Part shown: in pieces, positions 42,531-51,774 of the stretch
Layout: the number at the start of each line of letters is the position of its first letter
Position numbering within the stretch: position 1 is the first letter of the stretch
DNA from: JAJDTR01 sp965220415
GTDB lineage: Bacteria; Poribacteria; WGA-4E; JAJDTR01
DNA length: 64,000 nucleotides
Assembly (NCBI GenBank): GCA_965220415.1
Contig: OZ244829.1
Span: forward strand, 806,001 to 870,000
Direction: 5' to 3'
Program-made: the position numbers and the translations under genes
Notes under the pieces: generated by a model
What the model was told of the DNA's origin: nothing
Database searches by the model: none
The model's input: only the letters and a program-made list of their open reading frames with translations

Positions 42531-43559
42531 CTAATGCCGGTGCCGATGGTGAATATCTGGCCAGTGGGGATGCGCATGGGTTATCGGTTCATGTGTGTGC
42601 CAATGACTGTGATAAACCGCCCCTGTGTCGTCAGTATGAACATGGTCGTGGTGGCCGTCATCATGTCGGTGTCTATGTTTATGGTGTAGAGGTTCATGCG
42701 TATGCGAATGGATGTGTTGGTCTCGCAACAAGACAGTCAGCGAGAAAACTAAAATCGCGGCTGCCGCGGCTTGAATGGCTGAAATGCTCTCGTTCAACAG
42801 AATAATGGATAAAGCCACTCCAAAGAACGGTGCGCTGGCGAAAATCATTTGACTCCGGGTTGCGCCGAGATTTTGCGCCGCCAAGATGTAAAGACTAATG
42901 CTGAAACCGTAAGAGAAAACTCCCACAATTAAGCCTGATGCCAGAATCCACCCCGCTTTCCCATACGGCTCTAGTATAACACTTATAATTAGGTTCGTCC
43001 CACCCGCAATCGCTCCCTTCCAAAATGTGCTCTGAGTTGGAGTAATCCCGTCAATCAAAGCTGTCAAATGATTGTCTATTCCCCAGCAGATGCTAGCTGC
43101 GGCAACAAGCAGTAGGGCATACATGCCGATAGTCCCTCCGTGCCATGACAACATGACCGATGCCCCGATAGTGCCAATTACCCCCACCCAGCCATAGCCG
43201 CCCAGATATTCTCGGAACAGTAGGCAGCCTAGAATAGCGGTAGCGGCTAGTTCCATGTTTAGCCACATCGCTACGGAGGCTGCCGGCGCCTTTTGCAATC
43301 CAAACAGGAGCAACACGGGGCCCGCGACTCCACCAAAGGAGATTGCTCCGATTAGGCGAAGTATATTGCGTTTCCCGATCCGATGGATTTTCTTCGCGTT
43401 TCTCTGTCTTATTGAGAAAGGAAGAACACCAATCGCCGCTCCGATATACAACAACCCAGCGAGTTGGAAAGGCGGAAGGCTGTCAAGCAGTATCTTCCCT
43501 ATGGGCGTAGATGCACCGAACAGAACCGCCGAAAGCAATGCAATCAGTATGTACTGCAT
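42531..43559 (-). CDS. EamA/DMT-family permease with histidine-rich C-terminal tail
   Basis: 342 residues. Ten hydrophobic helices occupy about residues 1-283 in two EamA repeats (AVLFGASTPIGKILLDS at the start; AAASICWGIDNHLTALIDG in the second repeat). The final ~60 residues form a soluble tail of clustered histidines and aspartates (HIHSHTHEPLHHKHRHRHD, HSHWHTHEPITHAHPH). DMT permeases export metabolites or amino acids; histidine-rich tails on transporters commonly bind Zn, Ni or Co. A metal-related or metal-regulated transporter is therefore a reasonable inference. It stands upstream of the damaged PhyH gene on the same strand. Confidence 0.85.
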   Translation of the reverse strand: MQYILIALLSAVLFGASTPIGKILLDSLPPFQLAGLLYIGAAIGVLPFSIRQRNAKKIHRIGKRNILRLIGAISFGGVAGPVLLLFGLQKAPAASVAMWLNMELAATAILGCLLFREYLGGYGWVGVIGTIGASVMLSWHGGTIGMYALLLVAAASICWGIDNHLTALIDGITPTQSTFWKGAIAGGTNLIISVILEPYGKAGWILASGLIVGVFSYGFSISLYILAAQNLGATRSQMIFASAPFFGVALSIILLNESISAIQAAAAAILVFSLTVLLRDQHIHSHTHEPLHHKHRHRHDDGHHDHVHTDDTGAVYHSHWHTHEPITHAHPHWPDIHHRHRH

Positions 43560-43640
43560 TTTACATTTCCAAACTCTTTCTGTGTGTTTCCTGATAGGTG
43601 ATGAGTTGCAAGACCTTATGTCGATGGTAAGCGTTTAGTG

Positions 43641-43711
43641 GATCTCTATCGTAGAGGATTTTCTATCGCGCTCGCTATTCACTCGCTTGATCGCTATCCG
43701 CTCGTTTGATC
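43641..43711 (+). repeat. Expanded GATC micro-repeat
   Basis: GATCTCTATCGTAGAGGATT, TTCTATCGCGCTCG, CTATTCACTCGCTTGATC, and an added half unit GCTATCCGCTCGTTTGATC. It sits between the EamA gene and the UbiA-family gene and has two complete right halves. Confidence 0.7.
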
Positions 43712-43749
43712 CTACAGAAGACGCAATTTCTGGCAGCGCGGAGTATAGC

Positions 43750-44673
43750 TCAAACTTCCCGCTTCGTGATCTGCAACAGAAGCAGCGTTACCAGGAGGAG
43801 TGGCACAATAACTAGCGCAGATTCCCATATCGAGAATTGGACGCCGACTAGACAGGGAAAAAATGTGATGGCGCCAATCATGGAACCCTTCAATGCGCGA
43901 TAACCGTTCTTTTCGTTTGCCTCCAGATAGAGCGGCAGTCGGGTAATACTCGTGGCAATCAACGCACAGAGAATCCATAGAATGTAGTGCCAACTGACGC
44001 CTTCCAACCAGTGCGGCAAAGCTGCAACGATGAAGGCACAGATTGTTGCAATGGCGGAAACGGCGAGCGCGGGTTTGATGCCCAACTGCAGGGGAGTCGT
44101 AGTAATACCGATTTTCTTGTCACGCTCAATGTCCTTGAACGTTGTCGTAATGTGCGTGCCGCAATCATAGAGCGTGGTCGCGGCAAACGCATACCAAACC
44201 AAGCGCGGTACTCCGCCGCTCACGGCTAACGCACCAAATACGTTTAGCAATCCAATGCCGATTGGTAGACTGATGCTTCCCCATACTCCGCGCTCTTTGA
44301 AAATGGCGTTGTAACAGTGCGAAATCATCACAAGAGCAATCACGAGTAGCCCTGCTTTGACGTGGAGCAAAAATCCTAGAATTACGCAGACGATGTAGGT
44401 AGTGCTCGCCGTAATCATTACTTGCCGGGGGGTTAGTCGGTGTGACGGAAGCGGACGGTGTGGATTCGCGACAGCATCTTGTCCCCGGTGGAAGTAATCG
44501 TTCTTCATCATCCCCGCGAAGTATCCGAGCAGGGCTGTCAACAACGTCACCCCGACACGCCAGTTTATTCGCCCCTCGGACGCAATTAGAGTCCCCGGTA
44601 GCGTGGCAACAATCGGAATGGCAAAGAGGGGATATCGGATGAGTTCAAGGAAAGCCTTTAAGGTCTTCATCAC
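43750..44673 (-). CDS. UbiA-family prenyltransferase
   Basis: 307 residues, about nine hydrophobic helices. The first Asp motif is KNDYFHRGQDAVANPHRPLP (N-D-x5-D-x4-N-x-R-P), and the second is TTFKDIERDKKIGITTTPLQLG (D-x3-D). The pattern is that of UbiA-type intramembrane prenyltransferases, closer to the homogentisate/digeranylgeranyl-glycerol-phosphate side than to the UbiA at 20995. The prenyl acceptor is unknown. No other lipid or quinone genes are adjacent; the EamA gene lies downstream. Confidence 0.8.
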   Translation of the reverse strand: MMKTLKAFLELIRYPLFAIPIVATLPGTLIASEGRINWRVGVTLLTALLGYFAGMMKNDYFHRGQDAVANPHRPLPSHRLTPRQVMITASTTYIVCVILGFLLHVKAGLLVIALVMISHCYNAIFKERGVWGSISLPIGIGLLNVFGALAVSGGVPRLVWYAFAATTLYDCGTHITTTFKDIERDKKIGITTTPLQLGIKPALAVSAIATICAFIVAALPHWLEGVSWHYILWILCALIATSITRLPLYLEANEKNGYRALKGSMIGAITFFPCLVGVQFSIWESALVIVPLLLVTLLLLQITKREV

Positions 44674-45094
44674 GAATTACGCTCAAGAAGAGTGAGTTGT
44701 TTGGATGCGGTGCCTATGTGTTCAAGTTGGGAGATTCGTGATCGTTGTACAAGTATATTAGACATCTTTCCAAAATAATGTCGGTTGTTTCGGGCTTTTT
44801 CACAGTGTTGATTGACCAAAGGATCAAATGCACAGTCAAGGGATTAAGGAGATGTGCCTGTATACCTGTTTACCCGTTTGTCTGCTTACCTTCCTGCCGT
44901 GATCCTCTGTATCTCCGTGATTTAATCAACACAAGTTGCTAGTTCCAAGATTATGGACATGTACCATCGTTTTTTATTGAAAATGACCCATTAATCGCGG
45001 AGATTTCGTAGCGTAAACTGTCAGTTTGCGCGCGAGTTACGCACCAGAAGCACAATCTAACAGATCGTGCTACAAGAGTGGCAACTTGGGTTAC
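44674..45094. other. Gene-free interval
   Basis: No gene seen. It contains GCACAATCTAACAGATCGTGC near 45049, a palindromic repeat related to sequences near 8625 and 12325, and otherwise unremarkable A/T-rich sequence. Confidence 0.6.
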
Positions 45095-45228
45095 GTAATT
45101 GTTTAGTTTAGTCCAGAACTTACGCGCCGGACAGGAAATCGCGACCTGGAGAGAGATTTTCTATCGCACTCCTTATTCAGTCGCTTGATCGCTCCTACAT
45201 TACGCTCAGGATTTTCTATCGGGATTTT
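45095..45228. mobile_element. MITE-1 copy, left part only, truncated by a MITE-2 copy
   Basis: Begins GTAATTGTTTAGTTTAG and follows the standard interior (GCGCCGGACAGGAAATCGCG, then CTACATTACGCTCAGG) until MITE-2 begins at 45229. The right end is missing. Within it a 36-bp micro-repeat (45155-45190) splits GGAGATCGCTCC. Confidence 0.78.
45155..45190 (+). repeat. 36-bp micro-repeat inserted at GATC of MITE-1
   Basis: The intact sequence GACCTGGAGATCGCTCC (17728 copy) here reads GACCTGGA, then GAGAGATTTTCTATCGCA and CTCCTTATTCAGTCGCTT, then GATCGCTCC. Net gain is 36 bp, with GATC kept once at the right. Confidence 0.85.
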
Positions 45229-45438
45229 GAGCTTGTTTGAACAATGGGTACTAATGCCATTTTTTGCCATTCGAGGAGAGGTTTTTCATGTTTTTGCCGT
45301 GACTTGTTGTACACCTGTCGCCCCTCTGGGGCTTAGGCCCGTGGGGGTTCGATGTTGCTACACACCTTCCGCCCCTCTGGGGCTTTTAGAGGCTGGTGCG
45401 CAGTGCGCACCCTACAACTGTATTTTTCAAACAGGTTC
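45229..45438. mobile_element. MITE-2 copy, 210 bp
   Basis: Ends GAGCTTGTTTGA (left) and TTTTCAAACAGGTTC (right). The interior has two CGCCCCTCTGGGGC hairpins and GGCTGGTGCGCAGTGCGCACC, as in the copy at 48241. Right flank TTA, left flank TTT: a decayed 3-bp duplication. It cuts the MITE-1 copy at 45095. Confidence 0.8.
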
Positions 45439-45460
45439 TTACTATCGCCGTCGTTATCAG

Positions 45461-45495
45461 GATCTCTATCGCGCTTCCTATCCGTTCGGTTGATC
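45461..45495 (+). repeat. 35-bp GATC micro-repeat
   Basis: GATC, 27 bp (TCTATCGCGCTTCCT, ATCCGTTCGGTT), GATC. It is preceded by a partial unit CTATCGCCGTCGTTATCAG. Confidence 0.72.
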
Positions 45496-46939
45496 ACTCG
45501 CTTAATGATATGCTCAAAAACCATCAATGGGATTGACGGAGCGCGCGACGGCAAGCAGACCCCCGGGGCTAGTTTACAGTGACGCCGTCGAAATTAGAGC
45601 GGATTTTTTCAATTAGCTCTGAAATTGCGCTTGAAGCCTTGCCGGGCACGGCTTGAAGCCGTGTGCGACACACTTCGCTAAAGTCCGCTAAAGTCCGCGC
45701 ACATATTTCACCCCACTTTTTTGAGGAACACCTGGATAGCGGGTTAGAAAGTAATGATGCGTCTATGAATTTGCTGTGCTCCATACGTTTCCACATCCGG
45801 TCATCTCTTGTCTCAATGAACGCTTGGATCCTCGTTTTTCGGAGCGTCGAGTTAAGCGGCTTGTTAGTATTTACTCAAATGGAGAATTTCTTTGCCGGAG
45901 CGGGTTCTCAGGAATCGTAATGCTAACAAAATGCTAACAGAAAAAAGTTCCGCCACCACGACGGCGGGCATATTACAATATACCACACACATATTAAGTT
46001 GTCAATCTAATATTGGCGGTTCTTCAGGGTCAAGTGTGGGAATGGGACTTGCTACACGAAGGCGCATTGAGCACTCGACTGCGTAAGTCCTAGGTTCTGT
46101 TGACATTTGAAAATTAAGTCAACATTGATTCACTTGAGGCAGTATGTTGGGCAACCACAAGGGTTGCCCCTACATTGAGGCAATTTCCGTAGGGGATCTC
46201 TACCGCCTTCGCTATTCGCTCAGTTAGTGGTTGGGTTCCCCAACCCGTTGGGCGAGGAAGGATCTCTATCGCACTCGCTAATCACTCGCTTGATCCTCGC
46301 CCCTACGATAGGGACTTATCGGCGAATTATGGACACGCCTTACATAAATGTCAACATGCCCCAAGATAATTTCATTTTCCACACTTAACTCTGAAGAGCC
46401 ATATTGGCAAGTTGCGGGAGGGAAGAAAAGTTGGCTGACAGTATTTATCAGGGCATCGCCAAACTGTATGCCCCCAGTTTGACGCCCATCAAGGAATATC
46501 GGAGCAAGCCCTTGACTCGGGGAATGAAGCAATTCAACCGAAAGTTGACAACCCAAGGTGCATGAAAATTGCTTGCCCGGGGCGTTCCTCGACAAAGTAC
46601 CAAATATTATGGCTATTCTAGTCAGCAAGATTACGGTACCTACAACAAGCTATACTCAGCACCGGTTAATTTTGCGCAATTGTGCACCGAAGGTTTGTAG
46701 GAGCGATCTCCGAATCGCGACAGTCGGGAATCGGAATTCCCTCCTACCGCCTGCAAAACTCATGCTCCATTTCTTGACTCTTAAAAACGCAACTTCCAAC
46801 AGCGTAGAGTATATTTGGGCAAGATGTCTATTGACTGCAGTTTCAGTGCCAGTAATATTACGGTGTAATTCTAATTTCTACGCTCAAAGTGAACCGATAT
46901 GTCCAAATGCCTTGCCCGCACTGTTCAATCTGGTGCAAT
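45496..46939. other. Gene-poor interval, possible decayed sequence
   Basis: No recognised gene. Open frames of 75 (45569-45796, minus) and 116 codons (46278-46628, minus) lack convincing start sites and family resemblance and may be remnants. Repeats found are micro-repeats near 46193 and at 46261-46295, REP-like GTAGGAGCGATCTCCGAATC near 46697, and CTTCGCTAAAGTCCGCTAAA (a short tandem) near 45670. Confidence 0.5.
46261..46295 (+). repeat. 35-bp GATC micro-repeat, near consensus
   Basis: GATC, TCTATCGCACTCGCT and AATCACTCGCTT, GATC. The flanks GGGCGAGGAAG and CTCGCCC are inverted copies of each other, so the unit appears to have entered the middle of a palindrome. Confidence 0.8.
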
Positions 46940-47959
46940 TCATGCGCCGGTAAGAACGCTTTTCACACCTTGCTGTTTCCGCGCATTTTCAAACGCTTCA
47001 ACCGCCTGTTCAACGGGAAATCGGTGAGTGAGTAATGGGGTAAAATCAAGTTCCCCTCCGATAAGCATCCGGCGAGACTCGTTCAGACTCCATCGTGAGA
47101 ACGCCCACGACGCCATCAATTTATTGCCCATGTAGTGAAAGTGTTCTAGATTGACCCGAATCTCCTGTCCGGCGGGAGCAAGTCCGAAAAAGTTGATGCA
47201 GCCTCCACGCCGGGCAACTTTGAACGCGAGGTCAATAGCATGCTGATTGTTCGTCGTCGCCGATATGACGGTGTCTACGCCGCCACTGGTAGTCTCAATA
47301 AGCGCGGCGACGCGCTCCTCCGTGATGTCAATAGCCGCGTCCACGCCAATTTTCTCTGCCGCTCCGCGACGATGAGCAAGAGGTTCTAACACAAACGTCT
47401 GCAAGCCGTTTTTTTTGGTCAATTGGGCAAACAGGAGTCCGATGGGACCAGCGCCCAAGATTGCCACACTCTTGTCAAAAATGGTCTCGCGCATCGCATT
47501 GAGACAACACCCCAAAGGCTCAAGAAAAAGGAGATCTTCCGCGGAGATTGATTGCGGGACAGAAATGAGTTTGCCGGTGTCAATCCCGTGTTTCGGCATG
47601 CGCATGTACTCGGCGTATCCGCCGTCAATATCGTGTCCAATTCCTTCAATGTTTTCACAATATTTGTCTAGGTCGGCTTGACAGTATTCGCAGGTTCCAC
47701 ACGAGAGCATCGGGTTGACCGTAACTTTGTCGCCGACCTTTACGTTAGAATGTCGGCTGTCGACAACAACACCGGCAAGTTCATGTCCCATCACGACGGG
47801 AGGCGAGTAGTCTGTGACATCCCCGTTGAGGGCGGCGAGGTCGGAAGCACAAACGCCGCACAAATCGACTTTGATAAGTACATCGCCCGAGGCTAGATTC
47901 GGAATAGGCTTGTCCCGTATACTCAGTTTACTTGTCTGTTCAAATACTGCCGCTTTCAC
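46940..47959 (-). CDS. Zinc-dependent medium-chain alcohol dehydrogenase
   Basis: 339 residues, MDR superfamily. Catalytic zinc ligands: Cys in VDLCGVCASDLAAL, His-Glu in VVMGHELAGVVV, and a later E/C in FLEPLGCCLNAM. Structural zinc: CGTCEYCQADLDKYC. The NAD(P) site is VAILGAGPIGLLFAQL. Related enzymes oxidise sorbitol, threonine or other secondary alcohols; the exact substrate is unknown. An upstream gene is not close, so it is probably transcribed alone. Confidence 0.9.
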   Translation of the reverse strand: MKAAVFEQTSKLSIRDKPIPNLASGDVLIKVDLCGVCASDLAALNGDVTDYSPPVVMGHELAGVVVDSRHSNVKVGDKVTVNPMLSCGTCEYCQADLDKYCENIEGIGHDIDGGYAEYMRMPKHGIDTGKLISVPQSISAEDLLFLEPLGCCLNAMRETIFDKSVAILGAGPIGLLFAQLTKKNGLQTFVLEPLAHRRGAAEKIGVDAAIDITEERVAALIETTSGGVDTVISATTNNQHAIDLAFKVARRGGCINFFGLAPAGQEIRVNLEHFHYMGNKLMASWAFSRWSLNESRRMLIGGELDFTPLLTHRFPVEQAVEAFENARKQQGVKSVLTGA

Positions 47960-47999
47960 AATTAACGTACTCCGCGTATTAATTCAATAGAGATTAGTA

Positions 48000-48621
48000 T
48001 TACCCGGCTAAACTAAGTCTTTGAGTCATTTCTTCGGCTTCAGTTAAGACCGTTTCGGCGGACTGCAAGGCTTGGCTAGCTTGTTCTCGTGAATATTCCT
48101 TCTCCATATAAAACGCAGGTGCCCGATCACGTGCCAATTGAAGGGAAATCCGTTGCATCTCCGCGAGTTTTCCGCTCTCAATCGCAATTTTCTTCTCCGT
48201 GCAAATTTTGGCGAAGGTGTCACCAACATCGTGTGTTTTAGAACCTGTTTGAAAAATCGGAGCCAAAGCGATTTTGGACTCGTGAAGAAGGTTTTTTCAG
48301 ATTGCGTTGTCGCCTCTTCTACACCTGTCGCCCCGCTGGGGCTTGAGTTCACGGGGTTGTGGCGTTTCTACACACCTTCCGCCCCTCTGGGGCTTTTAAA
48401 GGCTGGTGCGCAGTGCGCACCCTACAGATGTACTTTTCAAACAGGCTCTTAGGAGATTCGACACCCATGAGCTTCAAAAGCCCCATCAGCGACAATTCAA
48501 CCACCTCTTGCGACCTTCGTACGACAAGATTCCAAGCTTTGCCGTTGAATGCGCGCCTTGCTTCCTCCATAATCATCTGCGCCTCTTGGATTAGCCTTCC
48601 ATTTAGGTCGGTATTGTTCAT
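48000..48621 (-). pseudogene. HEPN-domain toxin gene interrupted by MITE-2
   Basis: The first part reads NNTDLNGRLIQEAQMIMEEA to LMGLLKLMGVESPK, and the second THDVGDTFAKICTEKK to LTEAEEMTQRLSLAG. Removing the 208-bp element and one copy of its TTA (TAA in gene sense) target repeat restores the frame and the family-typical SPKTHDVGD, giving a 136-residue HEPN protein. HEPN proteins in such pairs act as RNA-cleaving or inhibited toxins. As it stands, translation from the original ATG (48621) runs into the element and stops, so the toxin is inactive. The start overlaps the stop of the upstream MNT gene. Confidence 0.88.
48241..48448. mobile_element. MITE-2 copy, 208 bp, TTA target duplication, inside the HEPN gene
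   Basis: Terminal inverted repeats GAACCTGTTTGAAAA (left) and GAGCCTGTTTGAAAA (right, inward), differing at one base. Exact TTA repeats at 48238-48240 and 48449-48451. The interior has hairpins CGCCCC-GCT-GGGGC and CGCCCC-TCT-GGGGC and GCGCAGTGCGC. It matches 45229-45438. No protein encoded. Confidence 0.9.
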
Positions 48622-49115
48622 AGCTCGATTATCTCACCCGGCTTCCAATCCGGTTTCAAATCCCAATACCAGTTCCCGTCCGGCAATGTGACCCGTTTCG
48701 ATCCGAGGACATCGAGTCGCTCTTTCAGTGATTTGAGACGAGACTTCAATACACCCACGTCATGGAGCAGAATGCCCTCGACGAGAATGTCGAGCAAGAT
48801 GTGCGGTCTATCCCAAAGCTCCTGCTCGGTCATGAAGATGCATGAAGGCTGCGGATTCAGTTCTTGCTCAATAAGGCGCTTATACTCGTTTTCCTCCCTT
48901 AACGCAAGAACAATATCGACAGATCGGTGTACCGGGTTGAAATCCACTTCTTTGTGGACTACCAAGAGATCGATATCGCTGTCCGATCGGGCTTGCCTTC
49001 TCGCAACGGAGCCGAAAAGTGCAACCGAGAGAATCCTCTCACTACCAAAGGATGCTTTCAGACGGCTGCAGAAGGATTGGAGGTAATTTTCATAAACCTC
49101 GTACCCAATATTCAT
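48618..49115 (-). CDS. MNT-type minimal nucleotidyltransferase (antitoxin of HEPN-MNT pair)
   Basis: 165 residues. The nucleotidyltransferase signature is G35-S-x-A-R39 followed by S44-D45-x-D47-x-D49 (LFGSVARRQARSDSDIDLLV). MNT antitoxins AMPylate the HEPN toxin to neutralise it. The stop overlaps the HEPN start, the usual operon order. The C-terminal ~60 residues are longer than in the smallest MntA proteins and include a DGNWYWDLKPDW segment of unknown role. The frame is intact, so the antitoxin may outlive its damaged partner. The 245 bp upstream hold a REP-like GGAGATCGCTCCTAC. Confidence 0.85.
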   Translation of the reverse strand: MNIGYEVYENYLQSFCSRLKASFGSERILSVALFGSVARRQARSDSDIDLLVVHKEVDFNPVHRSVDIVLALREENEYKRLIEQELNPQPSCIFMTEQELWDRPHILLDILVEGILLHDVGVLKSRLKSLKERLDVLGSKRVTLPDGNWYWDLKPDWKPGEIIEL

Positions 49116-49360
49116 AATAAGGTCTCGCCTATGCTCTTATAGTCATTCACGTCCATCTTTACACATATAGAACTAATGCGGGCAATGAGGTGTCACTTCC
49201 GTTGGCAGGGCATCTTGCCCTCCCACGCATATAGGGTCGCGACCTGGAGATCGCTCCTACAAACCGAATTTCGTGAGTGCCCCATGTATAATCCTTAGTT
49301 GAAATGACCTCAATCTAAATTGAGTAACCACCTGACAAGAACTCTGCGACAATCAAGTTT

Positions 49361-50509
49361 TTAGACGGCTTGTCCGAACCTTTCAGGTCGGTACGGATTT
49401 AGCATTTTAACACGCGCGCCATCAACAATCTCTTGTGTTGCCAATTCGCCTACTAACGGAGCCAACGTGACGCCGCTGTGCATAAACGCAATATAGAGAT
49501 TGGGTACGGATGGTACGAACCCAAGCACCGGGAAACCGTCAACCGGCATTGGACGATAACCGACTGGTACGGGGATCGCAGCGGCATCGGAAATTGATGG
49601 GAGGTAGTGTCGTGCCCGGTCAAGCAATTCGTCGGCATGTTCTTGTGAATCGTCGCGATTAAGGCTCTCTTGGGAACCTTGACCAATCGCCAGTGTCCCG
49701 TCCGATGTTTGTCGCAGGTGAACATCTCGACGATGGACATCAATCTTTGGCGCATGGATAACGGATACGGTACGTAGCAGGGGAGGACAGGGAGTGGTGC
49801 GAACAACAACGCCCGGGCTCTCCTGTTGCGGGACAGACACTCCAGCCATAGCGGCAAGTTGCGTCGTGTGAATACCGCCCGCCAGCACTACAACGTCGGA
49901 ATCAATCTCATCACTTGGAGTTTTTAGTACATTTATTTGACGTGTTGTGTTTGAACCATTTCGAACGGACATGCCGGTCACAGGGGTTCGTGTCTGCACG
50001 ACACCTCCGTGCTCGCGCGCCTTCTCCAAACATGCTTCGATAACTTTGAGCGGCTCGACGCAACCATCGGCTTGCGACAACGATGCTGCTTTTACGGTAC
50101 CGGGCAATAATCCGGGTTCGAGTTCGCGCATCTCTGCCGCGGTGATGGTCCGACAGGCGTATCCCCGTTCCTGTAACCGTTTGACACGCTGGCGCAATGC
50201 CCGTGCTCCCTCGTCGGTGTTTTCCCATCGGAGTTGTCCGCCGTACTTGAACCCAATGTCTCGGTCAAGTGCGTGGGCAAACCGGTGCCACATGTCCATG
50301 GAGCGACAGTTCAGATTGTGATAGCCTACCGGATCCTTTCCGAAGGAATTCAGCCAAGCGAAGGAGTGCCCCGATGCACCCAACCCCGGTTCGGACTTTT
50401 CTAGAACTGTTACCTTGACATTGTCGCGACGTGACAGGCAGTAAGCGATTGCGGCGCCAACAATACCGGCGCCAACGATCACAACTTGAATCTTCCTACT
50501 ACTGTTCAT
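49361..50509 (-). CDS. FAD-dependent oxidoreductase, DAO (D-amino-acid oxidase-like) family
   Basis: About 382 residues from the ATG at 50509. The N-terminus has the dinucleotide motif VIVGAGIVGAAIAYCLS and the FAD-ribose acid in VTVLEKSEPG. The GASGHSFAWLNSFGK, FKYGGQLRW and PVGYRPMPVDGFPVLGF segments are typical of DadA/glycine-oxidase-like enzymes. The expected reaction is oxidative deamination or demethylation of an amine, with the acceptor unknown. A longer frame from 50602 adds 31 residues that lack family resemblance. It follows the FIST gene on the same strand after about 90 bp. Confidence 0.85.
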   Translation of the reverse strand: MNSSRKIQVVIVGAGIVGAAIAYCLSRRDNVKVTVLEKSEPGLGASGHSFAWLNSFGKDPVGYHNLNCRSMDMWHRFAHALDRDIGFKYGGQLRWENTDEGARALRQRVKRLQERGYACRTITAAEMRELEPGLLPGTVKAASLSQADGCVEPLKVIEACLEKAREHGGVVQTRTPVTGMSVRNGSNTTRQINVLKTPSDEIDSDVVVLAGGIHTTQLAAMAGVSVPQQESPGVVVRTTPCPPLLRTVSVIHAPKIDVHRRDVHLRQTSDGTLAIGQGSQESLNRDDSQEHADELLDRARHYLPSISDAAAIPVPVGYRPMPVDGFPVLGFVPSVPNLYIAFMHSGVTLAPLVGELATQEIVDGARVKMLNPYRPERFGQAV

Positions 50510-50598
50510 GTGTGTTTTCTCTATTGCACCGTGGTGAACGATACGATCTGGATTGTCCTTAATCCAAAACGATATCGGGCGAGTGTATGACCGTAATA

Positions 50599-51774
50599 TC
50601 ACCCTTCGGAGCAGAGTACAAGCGCACCGGTGTAGGCATGGGCAAAGTTTCGCCCGCCGATTGGAGCAAATTCCGCATTGCCAAAGAAACCGATAACCGG
50701 TAGATCCGGAAATCTCTGCTTGATAATCTGAATATCGTGATTCGACTTCCCGTATAGTCCCTTCCCTCTGCCCAAGCAGTTGAAATACATTCCAAAAGCT
50801 GGCGGACGTTCGCGTGTTCGCTCGTGCAAATCAAGGACAATTTCTTGGATCTCTTTATTCGCGGAGGATGAATTTCGCAAGTGAAATTGTATTAGCTGAC
50901 CTGCCGACACGCCTTCAGATACAGCGATCGCGCCACTTTCCTTGTCGTAACCGACCAGATTACGCACGAGGAAATCACCACGCCGAGGCGCCGGATTTTC
51001 CTTATCCATTGCAATGCCTATAAACACAACACGTCCTGATTGACGAAGATCGTCGGCTGTCAAGGATTCAAGTGCCCCTTGCAGACTGTCAAGTGCAGGA
51101 CTGCCGTCGACTTCGTAAATGACGTTCCCCTCCGCACGGGTGATTTGCAGTGCGTGACCAATTGGCTGGCAGCCCTGTGCCACTCCAATTTCGGTATGGA
51201 ATGCACCCGTCAGCAACAGCCCCGCAACCCCCGCTTCTACGACCTCCTCATCATGCCACCCATAAATGTATTGACCGTCCGGGCTGCCCGAAGCTGCTGC
51301 TCCCACAATTGGGAGTCTGACTCCATCTTCGCCGAGTTGATGCACAAGCGCTTCAGGGCTAATACAGCGTACATCCGGTAACACAACCAGGAGCGAGTTT
51401 TCGCGAAACTTGGACGATATGCACTCGCGTATCGCTGGCCCAATCGTTGAGGAATCATCCGATGAAACCAAGAAGGGCATTGCGGAAACATCGTCCGACC
51501 GTAGGACAAGCACAGCAACGGCAGGTTCACCTTCAAATTCTCCCGCCGAAGTGAGCACACTCATTCCGCTGCAGCCGACAAGATGGTCACATCCCGAAAT
51601 CTCATGAATCGTGCGAAAAAGTCCCCCGTAGTCAGCCTGATAATCTACCGTTGCGAAAACAACTGCCAAATCTGCCTTCGCCAGTTGCGCACTACCCATT
51701 GCAATCGTGGTGGCATCTTCAAGGGCATCAGCCAAAACGGTTTTCTGGCTCTGTCCAACGCCAACGCGCATCAT
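50599..51774 (-). CDS. FIST-domain sensory protein
   Basis: 391 residues with FIST_N (residues ~20-215: AVVFATVDYQADYGGLFRTI, GCSGMSVLTSAGEFEGEPAV) and FIST_C (about 235-380: GSPALDSLQGALESL, GRGKGLYGKSNHDIQI, FPDLPVIGFFGNAEFAPIGG). FIST domains are proposed to sense small ligands, perhaps amino acids, and occur alone or fused to signalling domains. Here it is alone and cytosolic. Neighbourhood with a DAO-type oxidase suggests, without proof, a shared amine ligand. The start is one of two adjacent ATGs at 51774/51771. Confidence 0.88.
   Translation of the reverse strand: MMRVGVGQSQKTVLADALEDATTIAMGSAQLAKADLAVVFATVDYQADYGGLFRTIHEISGCDHLVGCSGMSVLTSAGEFEGEPAVAVLVLRSDDVSAMPFLVSSDDSSTIGPAIRECISSKFRENSLLVVLPDVRCISPEALVHQLGEDGVRLPIVGAAASGSPDGQYIYGWHDEEVVEAGVAGLLLTGAFHTEIGVAQGCQPIGHALQITRAEGNVIYEVDGSPALDSLQGALESLTADDLRQSGRVVFIGIAMDKENPAPRRGDFLVRNLVGYDKESGAIAVSEGVSAGQLIQFHLRNSSSANKEIQEIVLDLHERTRERPPAFGMYFNCLGRGKGLYGKSNHDIQIIKQRFPDLPVIGFFGNAEFAPIGGRNFAHAYTGALVLCSEG

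Noticed and set aside
45569..45796. 75-codon minus-strand ORF
   Set aside because: No convincing ribosome site, no recognised family, and it lies in a repeat-rich gene-poor region; possible remnant only.
46278..46628. 116-codon minus-strand ORF
   Set aside because: No recognised motif, and its 3' end runs into a micro-repeat flank; not supported as a gene.
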